64,000 nt of DNA from Bacillota bacterium (GTDB lineage Bacteria; Bacteroidota; Bacteroidia; Bacteroidales; Bacteroidaceae), in contig JAMPFD010000010.1 in NCBI GenBank assembly GCA_023664625.1, positions 43,005 to 107,004 on the forward strand, given 5' to 3'. Both the position numbers and the translations under genes were made by a program. The notes below the pieces were generated by a model that was not told the DNA's origin, did not search any database, and saw nothing but the letters and a program-made list of their open reading frames with translations. Shown here piece by piece: positions 1 to 8,439 of this stretch; position 1 is the first letter of the stretch; the number at the start of each line of letters is the position of its first letter.

Positions 1-168
1 GAGACATTCCAACAGTATAGTGAGAACTGGAGACATGCCCGCAAATTCAATCTCACTATAACTTGGGCTTTCGGAAAGAACAATGCCAAGAAGAAACAGG
101 GAATGGAGCACCAGCAGGATAACGACGACGAAAGTAACGGCTCTTATGGCAGAGGCGGTGAAGACTAA
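1..168 (+). CDS. C-terminal end of an outer-membrane beta-barrel protein (partial)
   Basis: The reading frame is open from the first base and stops at 166-168, giving the last 55 residues of a protein that begins outside the window. The segment RKFNLTITWAFGK, with alternating hydrophobic residues and an aromatic near the end, looks like the last transmembrane strand of the large outer-membrane beta-barrel (TonB-receptor-like) proteins of Bacteroidetes. It is followed by a polar Gln/Asp/Gly-rich tail of about 30 residues, which is often seen in these proteins. The exact family and any ligand cannot be told from this fragment. Confidence 0.6.
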   Translation, partial: ETFQQYSENWRHARKFNLTITWAFGKNNAKKKQGMEHQQDNDDESNGSYGRGGED

Positions 169-222
169 ATGTCAAGAGTTGAATAGTCTCTGCTAAATAA
201 TTGAAAAAATAAGATAAAAACC

Positions 223-253
223 TTTGTATTTTGAGAGCTTATGCGTAATTTTG
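223..253 (+). promoter_or_regulatory. Bacteroidetes-type promoter of the DUF4494 gene
   Basis: TTTG at 223-226 is followed by exactly 19 bases and then TAATTTTG at 246-253. This matches the Bacteroidetes housekeeping consensus TTTG-N19-TAnnTTTG in every defined position. Transcription would start near 260, about 70 bases before the start codon at 329. Confidence 0.75.
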
Positions 254-328
254 CAAATATATATGCAAATATTGCATAAGCTCTCAATGCATACTATAGT
301 TGTACACATTTATAAAAAAACATAAGAT

Positions 329-817
329 ATGAGATCAAGAACAGCGAACTGGTTTGAGACCAAGATACGTTATGAGAAAATGATGGAAGACGGACGACAG
401 AAAATGGTCACAGAACTCTATGTCGTTGATGCCCTTTCATTTACAGAAGCAGAATCAGCCATTATAGAAGAAATGTCAAGCTATATCAGCGGAGATTTCA
501 AAGTGACAGGAATATCGCAGGCTGGATACGGTGAGATATTCTTCTCCGACCTTGACACTGACGACAAGTTCTTCAAGGTGAAACTCAAGTTCATAACAAT
601 AGACGAGAAGACACAGAAGGAGAAGCTATCACCTGTGACATATCTCGTACAGGCTCATACGCTCCAGCAGGCGGTAAAATACGTGGAGGACGTTATGGGA
701 GGAACAGCCATTGATTATCAGTTCTCTGCCATTCAAGATACTTCAATAATGGATATCTTCGAGCACAATGCCGCAAAGAAGCAGGAAGTGAACGACAAGC
801 CTGAATACGAGCAGTAA
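329..817 (+). CDS. DUF4494 family protein
   Basis: This 162-residue soluble protein matches the pattern of DUF4494, a family of small Bacteroidetes proteins without a known function. The N-terminus RSRTANWFETKIRYEKMMEDG, the central GYGEIFFSD stretch and the SPVTYLVQAHTLQQA segment are features I associate with this family. There is no signal peptide or membrane segment, so it should be cytoplasmic. It has its own consensus promoter and is followed 73 bases later by the yggS-like gene on the same strand, so the two may be cotranscribed. I infer no role. Confidence 0.8.
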   Translation: MRSRTANWFETKIRYEKMMEDGRQKMVTELYVVDALSFTEAESAIIEEMSSYISGDFKVTGISQAGYGEIFFSDLDTDDKFFKVKLKFITIDEKTQKEKLSPVTYLVQAHTLQQAVKYVEDVMGGTAIDYQFSAIQDTSIMDIFEHNAAKKQEVNDKPEYEQ

Positions 818-890
818 GTACATATCACCGCAATCTAATGCGGACATATCGGAATAACGGATGTTTATCTAATTTTCATGGACATTCCTG

Positions 891-1556
891 ATGATAAAGG
901 AAAAATTACATAACATTCTTGGCAGCCTGCCCACAGACTGCCGCCTCGTCGCAGTAAGCAAGTACCATCCGGCAGAGATGATACTTGCATGCTACGATGA
1001 AGGACAACGTATTTTCGGTGAAAGCCATGAACAGGAAATCAGGCAGAAACACGAAATGTTACCCAAGGATATAGAATGGCATTTCATCGGACATCTTCAG
1101 ACAAATAAGGTGAAATATATTGCACCTTATATTGACATGGTTGAGGCATGTGACTCTGTCAAACTTATGAGAGAAATAGAGAAACAAGCTGCCAAGAATG
1201 ACCGTATCATAAAAGTACTTCTTGAGCTTCATATTGCAGAAGAAACCTCAAAATACGGTTTCCAGCTTGACGAATGCCGCAAATTCCTTGCAGAAGGCGA
1301 ATGGCATGACATGAGCCATGTGAGGATCTGTGGACTTATGATGATGGCGTCAAATACAGAAGATGAGGAACAGATACGCCGTGAGTTCACGGCCGCAGCA
1401 GATTTTTTTGATGAAATCAAAGCCGGTTATTTCGCCGATGACGACAACTTCCGTGAACGTTCATGGGGAATGTCGTCTGATTTCAAGATAGCTCTGCAAT
1501 GCCGCTCCACCATGGTTCGTATAGGGACATATATTTTTGGTGAAAGACAATACTGA
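891..1556 (+). CDS. YggS/PROSC-family pyridoxal-phosphate homeostasis protein
   Basis: The 221-residue product has the layout of the YggS family: a single alanine-racemase-like TIM barrel without a second domain. Lys24 in VAVSKYHP is the expected Schiff-base lysine for pyridoxal 5'-phosphate. Further family motifs are FGESHEQE, WHFIGHLQTNKVKYI and the phosphate-binding end WGMSSDFKIAL...VRIGTYIFGER. Members bind PLP without known catalysis and keep PLP and amino-acid pools balanced. Length is normal for the family (220-235). The ATG at 891 starts directly in the family N-terminus, so the start is well supported. Confidence 0.93.
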   Translation: MIKEKLHNILGSLPTDCRLVAVSKYHPAEMILACYDEGQRIFGESHEQEIRQKHEMLPKDIEWHFIGHLQTNKVKYIAPYIDMVEACDSVKLMREIEKQAAKNDRIIKVLLELHIAEETSKYGFQLDECRKFLAEGEWHDMSHVRICGLMMMASNTEDEEQIRREFTAAADFFDEIKAGYFADDDNFRERSWGMSSDFKIALQCRSTMVRIGTYIFGERQY

Positions 1557-1688
1557 AAAGAAACTGTGAAAAAGGGAATAAGCACGACAATCGCCCATGT
1601 CAGTGAATTATTGTGTGGCATGACGTTAAAAAAGGCTAATTCCACCTGCTTTTGATTTTCATTTCTTGCTTCCTTTAAGATTTTTTGC

Positions 1689-1696
1689 TATTTTTG
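1689..1696 (+). promoter_or_regulatory. -7 box (TATTTTTG) upstream of the small secreted protein
   Basis: TATTTTTG fits TAnnTTTG and sits 26 bases before the ATG at 1722. A CTTG at 1665-1668 is near the expected -33 position, but the spacing is 20 rather than 19 and the match is partial. Confidence 0.5.
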
Positions 1697-1721
1697 CATT
1701 GCAAATACAAAAGAATCGTTT

Positions 1722-2024
1722 ATGATGAAATACATATACTCCATTCTCTTTACTTTGACCTTGACAGCCGTTATGCCACAGTGCGTGATGGCCAATGTGG
1801 AGATTATAGAGCAGGAACAACAACCGGTTGTTTCTGTAACTAACGAATCAACCATCCACGTTGTCAACGCCAACGGACAGATGCTGTATGTGTACAATGT
1901 AGCCGGCGTACGGGTCAAAAGCATTATTGTTGACGGGCATGACCGCCATTATGACCTAAGCCTTCCTAAAGGTTGCTATATCATAAAGGTTGGCAAGACT
2001 GTCCGCAAAATTTCCATCAAATAA
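1722..2024 (+). CDS. Small secreted protein consisting of a type 9 sorting-domain-like module
   Basis: The 100-residue product begins with a signal peptide (about residues 1-24, ending MPQCVMA). Nearly all the rest looks like the C-terminal sorting tail found on type 9 secreted proteins of Bacteroidetes: a VYNVAGVRV element, then DLSLPKGCYIIKVG, and a final VRKISIK strand. Such tails normally follow a large cargo domain; here there is only a linker of about 25 residues. It may be a stand-alone surface or secretion-related peptide, or a cargo gene that lost its catalytic part. The ECF sigma gene begins 76 bases downstream on the same strand. That it is expressed is an inference from the -7 box and intact signal peptide. 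Confidence 0.65.
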   Translation: MMKYIYSILFTLTLTAVMPQCVMANVEIIEQEQQPVVSVTNESTIHVVNANGQMLYVYNVAGVRVKSIIVDGHDRHYDLSLPKGCYIIKVGKTVRKISIK

Positions 2025-2100
2025 ACAAGGAAAAGAACTTTTTCTCTACACCGAGAGATTGAAAATAATCATAACATGTAGAGACTTTTGACCTTGACTG

Positions 2101-2610
2101 ATGGATTCCAGAAGAAAAGAATTTGAACAGATAGTTGACCAATACGGCGAAAAGCTGTATAGGCAAATTCGTCGTATGGTGCTGAATCATGATGATGCCC
2201 ATGACGTCCTACAAAACACTTTTATAAAAGCTTGGAACGGTTTGCCAAACTTTGAGGGCAGAGCACACTTATCATCATGGCTCTACCGCATCGCTGTCAA
2301 TGAAGCTCTTGACTTTCTCAGAAAAAAGAAACAACACTGGTCACTGTCATATGACGACAGTGAGGGATTTTCTATTGCGTCAAGACTTATGGCAGACGAA
2401 TATTTCGACGGTGACGAAACTGCAGCAAAGTTACAGCAGGCGATAGACGAATTGCCACACATGCAGAAGCTTGTATTTCAGCTGAAATATTTTGAAGACA
2501 AGAAATATTCAGAAATCAGTGAGATACTCGGCAAGTCCGAGGGGACCCTGAAAGCAAGTTTTCATATTGCGGTAAAGAAAATTTCAGCGTTTTTCGAACA
2601 AAATGATTAA
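2101..2610 (+). CDS. ECF-type RNA polymerase sigma factor
   Basis: The 169 residues have the two domains of extracytoplasmic-function sigma factors and nothing else. Region 2 covers about residues 10-80 and includes DDAHDVLQNTFIKAWNGL and the -10 recognition helix around LSSWLYRIAVNEALDFLR. Region 4 covers about residues 112-165, with LPHMQKLVFQLKYFEDKKYSEISEILGKSEGTLKASFHIAVKKI, a helix-turn-helix for the -35 element. It is followed by a membrane protein with an anti-sigma-like layout and a periplasmic CpxP/Spy-like protein, an arrangement common in Bacteroidetes envelope-stress cassettes. The target regulon is unknown. Confidence 0.93.
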   Translation: MDSRRKEFEQIVDQYGEKLYRQIRRMVLNHDDAHDVLQNTFIKAWNGLPNFEGRAHLSSWLYRIAVNEALDFLRKKKQHWSLSYDDSEGFSIASRLMADEYFDGDETAAKLQQAIDELPHMQKLVFQLKYFEDKKYSEISEILGKSEGTLKASFHIAVKKISAFFEQND

Positions 2611-2668
2611 ACCTTTTCTAAGTTTTTCCATCTTACCTAATAAAGAACAATTGTAGTAAAGAGATATC

Positions 2669-3031
2669 ATGAGCGACAAAGATTTTAACATAAAGGAACA
2701 TTTCAAAGTCCCGGCAGGTTACTTTGAGAATCTTACGGCACAAATAATGGCCAATATCCCAGACCAGGAAAGTGAGCCGTCAAAAGTCGCCTCAAAGCAT
2801 TTAATCATATCCGTGAGAAATTCACGTCTTCCATATTATGCCTCCTCAATTGCCGCTTCATTACTTATCACCATAGTTGCCATAACATCAAATATGGAAT
2901 TGCAAGACGACACACACATTGCCGATGCAGAATCAGGAAACTCAATGGAGCAGTATGCATATACAGTTGACGAGGCTGCTGACTACACAATGTTTGACAA
3001 CCAGGATATTTATGATATGATAACAGAATAA
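2669..3031 (+). CDS. Putative anti-sigma factor, single-pass membrane protein
   Basis: The 120-residue protein has a cytoplasmic N-terminus of about 50 residues, one hydrophobic segment near residues 54-72 (YYASSIAASLLITIVAI) and an acidic periplasmic tail. The N-terminal phrase NIKEHFKVPAGYFENLTAQIM is typical of small Bacteroidetes proteins encoded after ECF sigma genes. The predicted role is to hold the sigma factor at the inner membrane until an envelope signal arrives. The zinc-binding anti-sigma motif HxxxCxxC is absent, so the assignment rests on layout and position 58 bases after the sigma gene. Confidence 0.65.
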   Translation: MSDKDFNIKEHFKVPAGYFENLTAQIMANIPDQESEPSKVASKHLIISVRNSRLPYYASSIAASLLITIVAITSNMELQDDTHIADAESGNSMEQYAYTVDEAADYTMFDNQDIYDMITE

Positions 3032-3069
3032 TATCCACTAAAGAAAGGAAAACGAAAAAAGCAAAAAAT

Positions 3070-3561
3070 ATGAACAGACTCTTTTATTTAATATTGTTTC
3101 TTTCTCTTGCACTAACTGCCATGGCAACCAGCCAAAAGCAGTTTGACAGGGAAGCATACGAAAAAGAACAGCATCAATTTATTATACAAAAAGCCAAACT
3201 GACACAAGAGGAAGCCAATAAGTTCTTTGCCATATATGATGAGATGCGCACAAAAGAACGCCAACTCTTCAAGCAGACACATAATCATAGGAATCATCGT
3301 CCCAAAACAGAAGCGGAATGCCGCAAAGCTATTATGGAAAGGGACAAACTTGATATCCAGAGAAAGCAGCAACAGCAGAAATATCATATTCGGATGCTGA
3401 AAGTGTTGCCTGCAACAAAAGTCATGGAAGCATTGCACCAGGCTGAGAAGTTTGACAAAATGAAGTTCCGCCAAATGAGCAGAGAACGCAACAAAACTAA
3501 TAAACAACACACAAACAATCAGCAAAAGCCACGCAAAACAAAGCAAAACACGGCAAAGTAA
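3070..3561 (+). CDS. Periplasmic CpxP/Spy-like protein
   Basis: The 163-residue product has a signal peptide (about residues 1-19, cleaved near TAMA-TSQ) and is otherwise helical and charged. The segment KAKLTQEEANKFFAIYDEMR resembles the repeated LTxxQ helix of the Spy/CpxP group of periplasmic chaperones and metal sensors. The last 35 residues are very basic and rich in Asn, Gln and Lys. It is the last gene of the sigma/anti-sigma cassette (38 bases after the previous stop). Its likely role is sensing or buffering misfolded envelope protein, but this is inferred from family and neighbours. Confidence 0.65.
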   Translation: MNRLFYLILFLSLALTAMATSQKQFDREAYEKEQHQFIIQKAKLTQEEANKFFAIYDEMRTKERQLFKQTHNHRNHRPKTEAECRKAIMERDKLDIQRKQQQQKYHIRMLKVLPATKVMEALHQAEKFDKMKFRQMSRERNKTNKQHTNNQQKPRKTKQNTAK

Positions 3562-3695
3562 AAACACAAGAAACAATCTATATCAATAAACATTACATAA
3601 CGGTAATATAAACAAACGCCCAGTCAAAACGTTAAATAATAATAATAATAGCATATATTACATATTTAACTTCAACATATTTGCATATTTATTGC

Positions 3696-3703
3696 TAACT
3701 TTG
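3696..3703 (+). promoter_or_regulatory. -7 box (TAACTTTG) of the rpsF-rpsR-rplI operon
   Basis: TAACTTTG fits TAnnTTTG and lies 90 bases before rpsF, leaving a leader long enough for control by ribosomal protein binding. No good -33 TTTG is seen at the right distance. The gap 3562-3792 is AT-rich and contains a short run of AAT triplets near 3635-3650; nothing else was recognised. Confidence 0.55.
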
Positions 3704-3792
3704 CAGCCGATTTGTGCAAAGAAGCATATTTAATATATTGCTGAGCACATTCACTCATACATTAATTAATATTTAATCAACATTTATCTATC

Positions 3793-4137
3793 ATGATGAA
3801 TCAGTACGAGACTGTCTTCATTCTTACTCCCGTTTTGTCTGACGAACAGGCAAAGGAGACAGTTGCAAAATTCACAACACTGCTCAAGAACAATGGAGCA
3901 GAAATCGTGAACGAGGAGAACTGGGGACTCAAGAAAATGGCTTACGCTATTGACAAAAAGTCTACAGGTTTCTATAACCTCGTTGAGTTTAAGGCTGAGC
4001 CAGAGGTAATCGCTACACTCGAGACAGGCTTCCGCCGTGATGAAAAAGTAATCCGCTTTATGACTGTCAAGTTGGACAAGTATGCTGCACAGTATGCAGA
4101 GAAGCGTCGTAACAAACTTTCAAATAAGGAGGCATAA
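3793..4137 (+). CDS. rpsF: 30S ribosomal protein S6
   Basis: The 114-residue protein starts with [18 protein letters not shown] and continues through [20 protein letters not shown], the first and third strands of the S6 ferredoxin-like fold. S6 pairs with S18 on the platform of the small subunit. Two ATG codons stand next to each other at 3793 and 3796; homologues usually begin MNQYE, so 3796 is equally possible. It heads the rpsF-rpsR-rplI operon, two bases before rpsR. Confidence 0.97.
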   Translation: MMNQYETVFILTPVLSDEQAKETVAKFTTLLKNNGAEIVNEENWGLKKMAYAIDKKSTGFYNLVEFKAEPEVIATLETGFRRDEKVIRFMTVKLDKYAAQYAEKRRNKLSNKEA

Positions 4138-4139
4138 CC

Positions 4140-4406
4140 ATGGCAGAGCAGTCAGAAATCAGATATCTTACCGCCCCTACAATTGACGTTAAGAAAAAGA
4201 AGTATTGCCGTTTCAAGAAGAGCGGTATCAAGTACATTGACTATAAGGATCCAGAGTTCCTCAAGAAGTTCCTGAACGAGCAGGGTAAGATTCTCCCACG
4301 CCGTATCACAGGTACATCTCTGAAGTATCAGCGTCGTGTGGCTACCGCTATTAAGCGTTGCCGACAGATTGCACTTCTTCCTTACGTAACTGATATGATG
4401 AAGTAA
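4140..4406 (+). CDS. rpsR: 30S ribosomal protein S18
   Basis: The 88-residue basic protein contains the S18 core: [51 protein letters not shown]. It binds 16S rRNA together with S6, whose gene ends two bases upstream. The N-terminal [19 protein letters not shown] stretch is typical of Bacteroidetes S18. Start and length agree with the family. Confidence 0.98.
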   Translation: MAEQSEIRYLTAPTIDVKKKKYCRFKKSGIKYIDYKDPEFLKKFLNEQGKILPRRITGTSLKYQRRVATAIKRCRQIALLPYVTDMMK

Positions 4407-4428
4407 TAAAAACTGGAGGACTACAATA

Positions 4429-4950
4429 ATGGAAATCATTCTGAAAGAAGATGTTATCGGTCTTGGATACAAGAACGATATAGTGGATGTGAAGGCTGGA
4501 TACGGCCGTAACTATCTCATCCCACAGGGCAAGGCTATCATCGCTTCTCCTTCAGCAAAGAAAGTTCTCGCTGAGAATCTCAAGCAGCAGGCTCATAAGC
4601 TCGCTGCCATTCTCTCCAAAGCAGAGGAAGAGGCTGCTAAGTTCAATGGCGTATCTGTAACAGTGGAAGGCAAAGTTTCTGCAACAGGTGCTCTCTATGG
4701 TTCTGTCACAGCAGCTACAATAGCTGCAGAACTTGCTAAGCAGGGATTGGAGATAGACCGCAAGCGTGTCCTCATGAAGGACATCAAGTTTGTAGGCGAA
4801 TATGCTGCAACACTTATTTTCCACAAGGCTGTTTCAGTAGAAATTCCTGTGACAGTTATCGCAGAGGGCGAGACAGCTCCTGTAAAGGAAGAGACTCCTG
4901 CGACAGAGACTGAAACTACAGAGACTCCTGCTGAGGAAGTTGCAGAGTAA
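4429..4950 (+). CDS. rplI: 50S ribosomal protein L9 with an acidic C-terminal extension
   Basis: The N-terminal domain MEIILKEDVIGLGYKNDIVDVKAGYGRNYLIPQGKA is diagnostic of L9, a two-domain protein joined by a long helix that binds 23S rRNA near the L1 stalk. The second domain ends near residue 147 (FHKAVSVEIPVTVIAEGE). A further tail of about 25 residues, almost only Glu, Thr, Pro and Ala, makes it 173 residues instead of about 148. The tail is low-complexity and likely disordered. Gene order after rpsR with a 22-base gap is standard, and a strong terminator follows. Confidence 0.97.
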   Translation: MEIILKEDVIGLGYKNDIVDVKAGYGRNYLIPQGKAIIASPSAKKVLAENLKQQAHKLAAILSKAEEEAAKFNGVSVTVEGKVSATGALYGSVTAATIAAELAKQGLEIDRKRVLMKDIKFVGEYAATLIFHKAVSVEIPVTVIAEGETAPVKEETPATETETTETPAEEVAE

Positions 4951-4980
4951 TCCTTTTGCAATAAAAGTAAAATTCTATAT

Positions 4981-5019
4981 AAAAGTTCCTGACAGCATGT
5001 CTGTTTGGGACTTTTTTTA
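4981..5019 (+). terminator. Rho-independent terminator after rplI
   Basis: AAAAGTTCC (4981-4989) pairs with GGGACTTTT (5007-5015) with one G-U pair, ACAG/CTGT extends the stem inside, and a T run follows. It lies 30 bases after the rplI stop codon. Confidence 0.85.
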
Positions 5020-5056
5020 TTTAATGGAACAAAAGTAATTTTAATTTATATCAATT

Positions 5057-5953
5057 ATGAAAGCATTTGTATTTCCTGGCCAAGGTGCCCAGTTCTCAGG
5101 AATGGGCAAAGAACTTTACGACACCAATCCTAAAGCAAAGGAACTTTTTGACAAGGCAAATGAAATTCTCGGTTTTGAGATAACAAAAATAATGTTTGAA
5201 GGCACCGCTGAGGAACTGAAGCAGACAAAGGTGACACAGCCTGCTGTATTCCTTCATTCAGTAATCTCTGCAATATGCCTCGGAGATCAATTCGACGCGG
5301 AAATGGTAGCCGGTCACTCTCTTGGTGAGTTCTCCGCACTTGTTGCTGCCGGAGCACTTTCATTTGAAGACGGACTGAAGCTTGTCTCCAAGCGTGCTAT
5401 GGCTATGCAGAAAGCTTGCGAAGCAGCACCTTCCACCATGGCAGCGATCATAGGTCTTGATGACGCAAAGATAGAGGAGATATGCGCAGGAATATCAAAG
5501 GAAGACTGCATTGTGGTCCCGGCCAATTACAACAATCCAGGACAGCTTGTCATTTCCGGAAACAAAGAAGCCATTACAGAAGCTTGTGAGCAGTTAAAGG
5601 CTGCAGGTGCAAAGCGCGCCCTTCCTCTCCCAGTGGGTGGAGCATTCCACTCCCCTCTCATGCAGCCTGCGAAAGACGAACTTCAGGCGGCCATCGAAGC
5701 AACAGAATTCCAGACTCCGAAGGTTCCTGTATACCAGAATGTCGATGCAAAGGCTCATACTAATCCTATGGAGATTAAAGAGAACCTCATCGCCCAGCTT
5801 ACAGCTCCTGTAAAATGGACTTATGAAGTACAACAGATGATAGCTGACGGTGCAACAGACTTCGTTGAGTGCGGTCCAGGCAAGGCACTGCAAGGAATGA
5901 TAGCAAAAATAGCAAAAGGCAATGATTCTGTGACAATCTCCGGAATTGCATAA
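5057..5953 (+). CDS. fabD: Malonyl-CoA:ACP transacylase
   Basis: FabD moves the malonyl group from CoA to acyl carrier protein, giving the extender unit for type II fatty acid synthesis in the cytoplasm. The 298 residues begin MKAFVFPGQGAQFSGMG, carry the nucleophile Ser88 in VAGHSLGEFSAL, the catalytic histidine in GGAFHSPLM, and end with the family pattern FVECGPGKALQGMI. Length is standard. The GH13 gene starts 26 bases downstream, so the two may share a transcript. There is no other fab gene in the window. Confidence 0.97.
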   Translation: MKAFVFPGQGAQFSGMGKELYDTNPKAKELFDKANEILGFEITKIMFEGTAEELKQTKVTQPAVFLHSVISAICLGDQFDAEMVAGHSLGEFSALVAAGALSFEDGLKLVSKRAMAMQKACEAAPSTMAAIIGLDDAKIEEICAGISKEDCIVVPANYNNPGQLVISGNKEAITEACEQLKAAGAKRALPLPVGGAFHSPLMQPAKDELQAAIEATEFQTPKVPVYQNVDAKAHTNPMEIKENLIAQLTAPVKWTYEVQQMIADGATDFVECGPGKALQGMIAKIAKGNDSVTISGIA

Positions 5954-5979
5954 TATCCGCACTCTTCCACATTTGTCAA

Positions 5980-7665
5980 ATGGAAAAAATCATAATATAT
6001 CAAATGTTCACCCGCTTGTTTGGCAACAAGAATGTCAGCAGGCGGGTGAATGGTTCTATAGAAGAGAATGGCGTAGGAAAGTTCAATGACATAGACCTTT
6101 CCGTACTTCGCCGTATCAAGAAACTCGGATGCACTCATATTTGGTTTACAGGAGTCATACGCCATGGCACCGCCACTGATTACAGCCAATATGGCATACC
6201 AAGAAACCATCCGGCAATCATAAAAGGCAAAGCTGGCTCTCCTTACGCCATAACGGACTATTATGACGTAGATCCGGATATGGCCACCGATGTAACAAAG
6301 CGCATGGATGAATACGAACAACTTATAGCACGTGCACATAAGGCAGGTCTGAAGGTCATCATGGACTTCGTACCCAACCACGTTGCCCGTGAGTATAAGT
6401 CCATCTGCTGCCCTCAGGACGTAAAGGTTCTCGGCGAAGATGACAACCAGGAATGGCATTTCTCAACAAGCAATAATTTCTACTATTGCTGGGGGCAAGA
6501 CTTTCATCCACATTTTGACACATCCCACGACAGCGACGGCAACACAATAGAGCCATACAAGGAACAGCCTGCCAAAGCAACAGGCAATGATGTTTTCTCT
6601 GCCCAGCCAGGAAAGAACGATTGGTACGAGACAGTCAAGCTCAATTACGGTATAGACTATTGTGACGCAGGAGGCCGCTCCGAACATTTTGCAGACGAAG
6701 AAGGAAATGTACCGGACACATGGTTCAAGATGACCCAGATTCTTATGTTCTGGGCATCAAAGGGAATTGACGGATTCCGTTGCGACATGGCAGAAATGGT
6801 TCCGGCAGCATTCTGGCATTACGCCACCAATGAGGTCAGAAGAGTCTATCCTTGGATAATATTCATCGGTGAGGTCTACGACCCAAATCAATACCGGTGC
6901 TACATAGATGCCGGATTCGACTATCTGTACGATAAAGTAGGAATGTACGACACTGTACGCGCCGTAACCTGCGATCTATGCTCTGCACAGGAAATAACAC
7001 GTCAATGGCAAGCTACGGAAGACATCAAGGACAAGATGCTATATTTCCTTGAAAACCATGACGAGCAACGCATAGCCTCAGACTTCTTTGCCGGCTCTGC
7101 CGAAAAAGGAATTCCTGCACTTATTGTCTCTGCCCTACTCCGCCACAATCCTTTCATGCTCTATGCCGGTGAGGAATTTGGCGAAAAAGGTATGGATGTC
7201 GAAGGGTTCTCCGGATGCGACGGACGCACGACAATATTCGACTACTGGTGTGTTGAAACTTTACGTAAAGGCTACTACTCACGCAAAGAACTTAGCAAGG
7301 AAGAGAAGTCACTGGAGAAAATCCATTCACAGATACTCAATATTGCTGCCACGGAAGCTGCCATTTCTGACGGAAAATTCTTTGACCTCATGTATGTCAA
7401 CAGCCATCTGCAACAGCAATATGCTTTTATGCGTGGCCATAACAACGAAATTTTGCTTATCATCGCAAATTTCTCCGACAAGGACGAGAGCGTAGAGGTT
7501 AACATTCCGAAAGCCGCCATTGAGTATCTCGACATAGCTCCTGGCACATATAAGGCGAAAGAACTCATTTCCAAGAAAGACATTACGCTATGTCTTTCGG
7601 ACGACAACAGCGTGAAAATTCCTGTCAAGGCATACAACGGCATTGTCTTAAAAGCCATTCTATAA
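5980..7665 (+). CDS. GH13 alpha-amylase-family enzyme, cytoplasmic
   Basis: The 561-residue protein has the full GH13 catalytic (beta/alpha)8 barrel. Visible conserved regions are DFVPNHV (region I), GFRCDMAE with the nucleophile Asp269, FIGEVYDP with the acid Glu298, and FLENHDEQR with Asp361. A beta-sandwich domain follows (about 460-561). There is no signal peptide, so it should act inside the cell on maltodextrins or glycogen rather than on external starch. Family members hydrolyse or rearrange alpha-1,4 glucans; the exact specificity cannot be read from these motifs. It sits between fabD and an FKBP gene (17 bases downstream) with no other glycan genes nearby. Confidence 0.92.
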   Translation: MEKIIIYQMFTRLFGNKNVSRRVNGSIEENGVGKFNDIDLSVLRRIKKLGCTHIWFTGVIRHGTATDYSQYGIPRNHPAIIKGKAGSPYAITDYYDVDPDMATDVTKRMDEYEQLIARAHKAGLKVIMDFVPNHVAREYKSICCPQDVKVLGEDDNQEWHFSTSNNFYYCWGQDFHPHFDTSHDSDGNTIEPYKEQPAKATGNDVFSAQPGKNDWYETVKLNYGIDYCDAGGRSEHFADEEGNVPDTWFKMTQILMFWASKGIDGFRCDMAEMVPAAFWHYATNEVRRVYPWIIFIGEVYDPNQYRCYIDAGFDYLYDKVGMYDTVRAVTCDLCSAQEITRQWQATEDIKDKMLYFLENHDEQRIASDFFAGSAEKGIPALIVSALLRHNPFMLYAGEEFGEKGMDVEGFSGCDGRTTIFDYWCVETLRKGYYSRKELSKEEKSLEKIHSQILNIAATEAAISDGKFFDLMYVNSHLQQQYAFMRGHNNEILLIIANFSDKDESVEVNIPKAAIEYLDIAPGTYKAKELISKKDITLCLSDDNSVKIPVKAYNGIVLKAIL

Positions 7666-7682
7666 ACTGATTCCACAGGATC

Positions 7683-8081
7683 ATGTCAAAAAGAGACTAC
7701 ATAAGAACAAATAAGGAATGGCTTGCCGCCAAATCCAAGGAGGAAGGTGTAAAGCACATTGACAAAGGAATTCTATACAAGGTGTTGTCCGAAGGAGATC
7801 CTTCTCGAAAGAGTCCTTCCGCCAGAAGCATTGTCACGGTTCATTATACCGGCAAGACCATTGACGGCAGGATTTTTGACAGCAGCATCGGCAGTGTACC
7901 TTTGGCATGTCGTCTCTGTGACCTTATCGAAGGATGGATCATAGCCTTGCAGCAGATGCATGCCGGCGACAAATGGGAAGTATATATACCTGCTGAAATG
8001 GGTTATGGCAAATTCTCACAGCCAGGTATCCCTGGCGGTTCCACACTCATTTTTGAAATAGAGCTGTTGGGCATCGCATGA
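7683..8081 (+). CDS. FKBP-type peptidyl-prolyl cis-trans isomerase
   Basis: The 132-residue protein is a single FKBP domain. The conserved pieces are VTVHYTGKTIDGRIFDSS, the flap DLIEGWIIALQQMHAGDKWEVYIPAEMGYG and the end GSTLIFEIELLGI. Members speed up proline isomerisation during protein folding. Many Bacteroidetes FKBPs are exported lipoproteins, but this one has no signal peptide (N-terminus MSKRDYIRTNKEW), so it is probably cytoplasmic. It follows the amylase gene by 17 bases. Confidence 0.93.
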   Translation: MSKRDYIRTNKEWLAAKSKEEGVKHIDKGILYKVLSEGDPSRKSPSARSIVTVHYTGKTIDGRIFDSSIGSVPLACRLCDLIEGWIIALQQMHAGDKWEVYIPAEMGYGKFSQPGIPGGSTLIFEIELLGIA

Positions 8082-8342
8082 TAAGCGACACCTCAAAACC
8101 ACAGCATAAACACATAAAGGGACAGGATTGTCAAAATGTTCACTACATATCTGACAGCCCTGCCCCTGTCTGTATGCAGCCATGAATTCAAGGCGGTCCG
8201 CGCCATAACCATAGAAAACAAGACATAAACCGGCATGACTTCGTCCGTATCAAAGAAAGTCACTTTACGGCATATCTCATCATCTTGAGATATAGCGAAA
8301 TAAGCGTCATGAAAGCTTTTAGAATTCAACCGTGAAACATCT

Positions 8343-8439
8343 TTGAATGTAAAACGTAACACTTTACAGTATGAAAGGTTACCTTTTATGATGCGACGTG
8401 TCACCTTTTGCATGACAAAAGGTGACACGTCGGAAACCA
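8343..8439. repeat. Intergenic palindrome of 22-bp units, locus A
   Basis: A perfect 17-bp inverted repeat (8394-8410 and 8416-8432) surrounds a 5-base loop. From the loop, units of exactly 22 bases run outward: on the minus strand 8408-8387, 8386-8365 and 8364-8343, and on the plus strand 8418-8439. They share AAAGGTRAC at the start, with the outermost unit degenerate. No T run follows, so it is not a simple terminator. The same unit occurs at 18145-18241, 30001-30080 and 47903-48021. The rest of the 8082-8554 gap shows nothing recognisable. Confidence 0.85.

Noticed and set aside
3112-3576. Leftward open frame of 154 codons with a hydrophobic, Phe/Leu/Cys-rich product
   Set aside because: It is the antisense of the CpxP/Spy-like gene; its composition comes from reading Lys/Gln/Asn codons backwards.
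5821-6459. Leftward open frame of 212 codons
   Set aside because: It overlaps the end of fabD and the start of the GH13 gene, both solid; no family signal in the leftward product.
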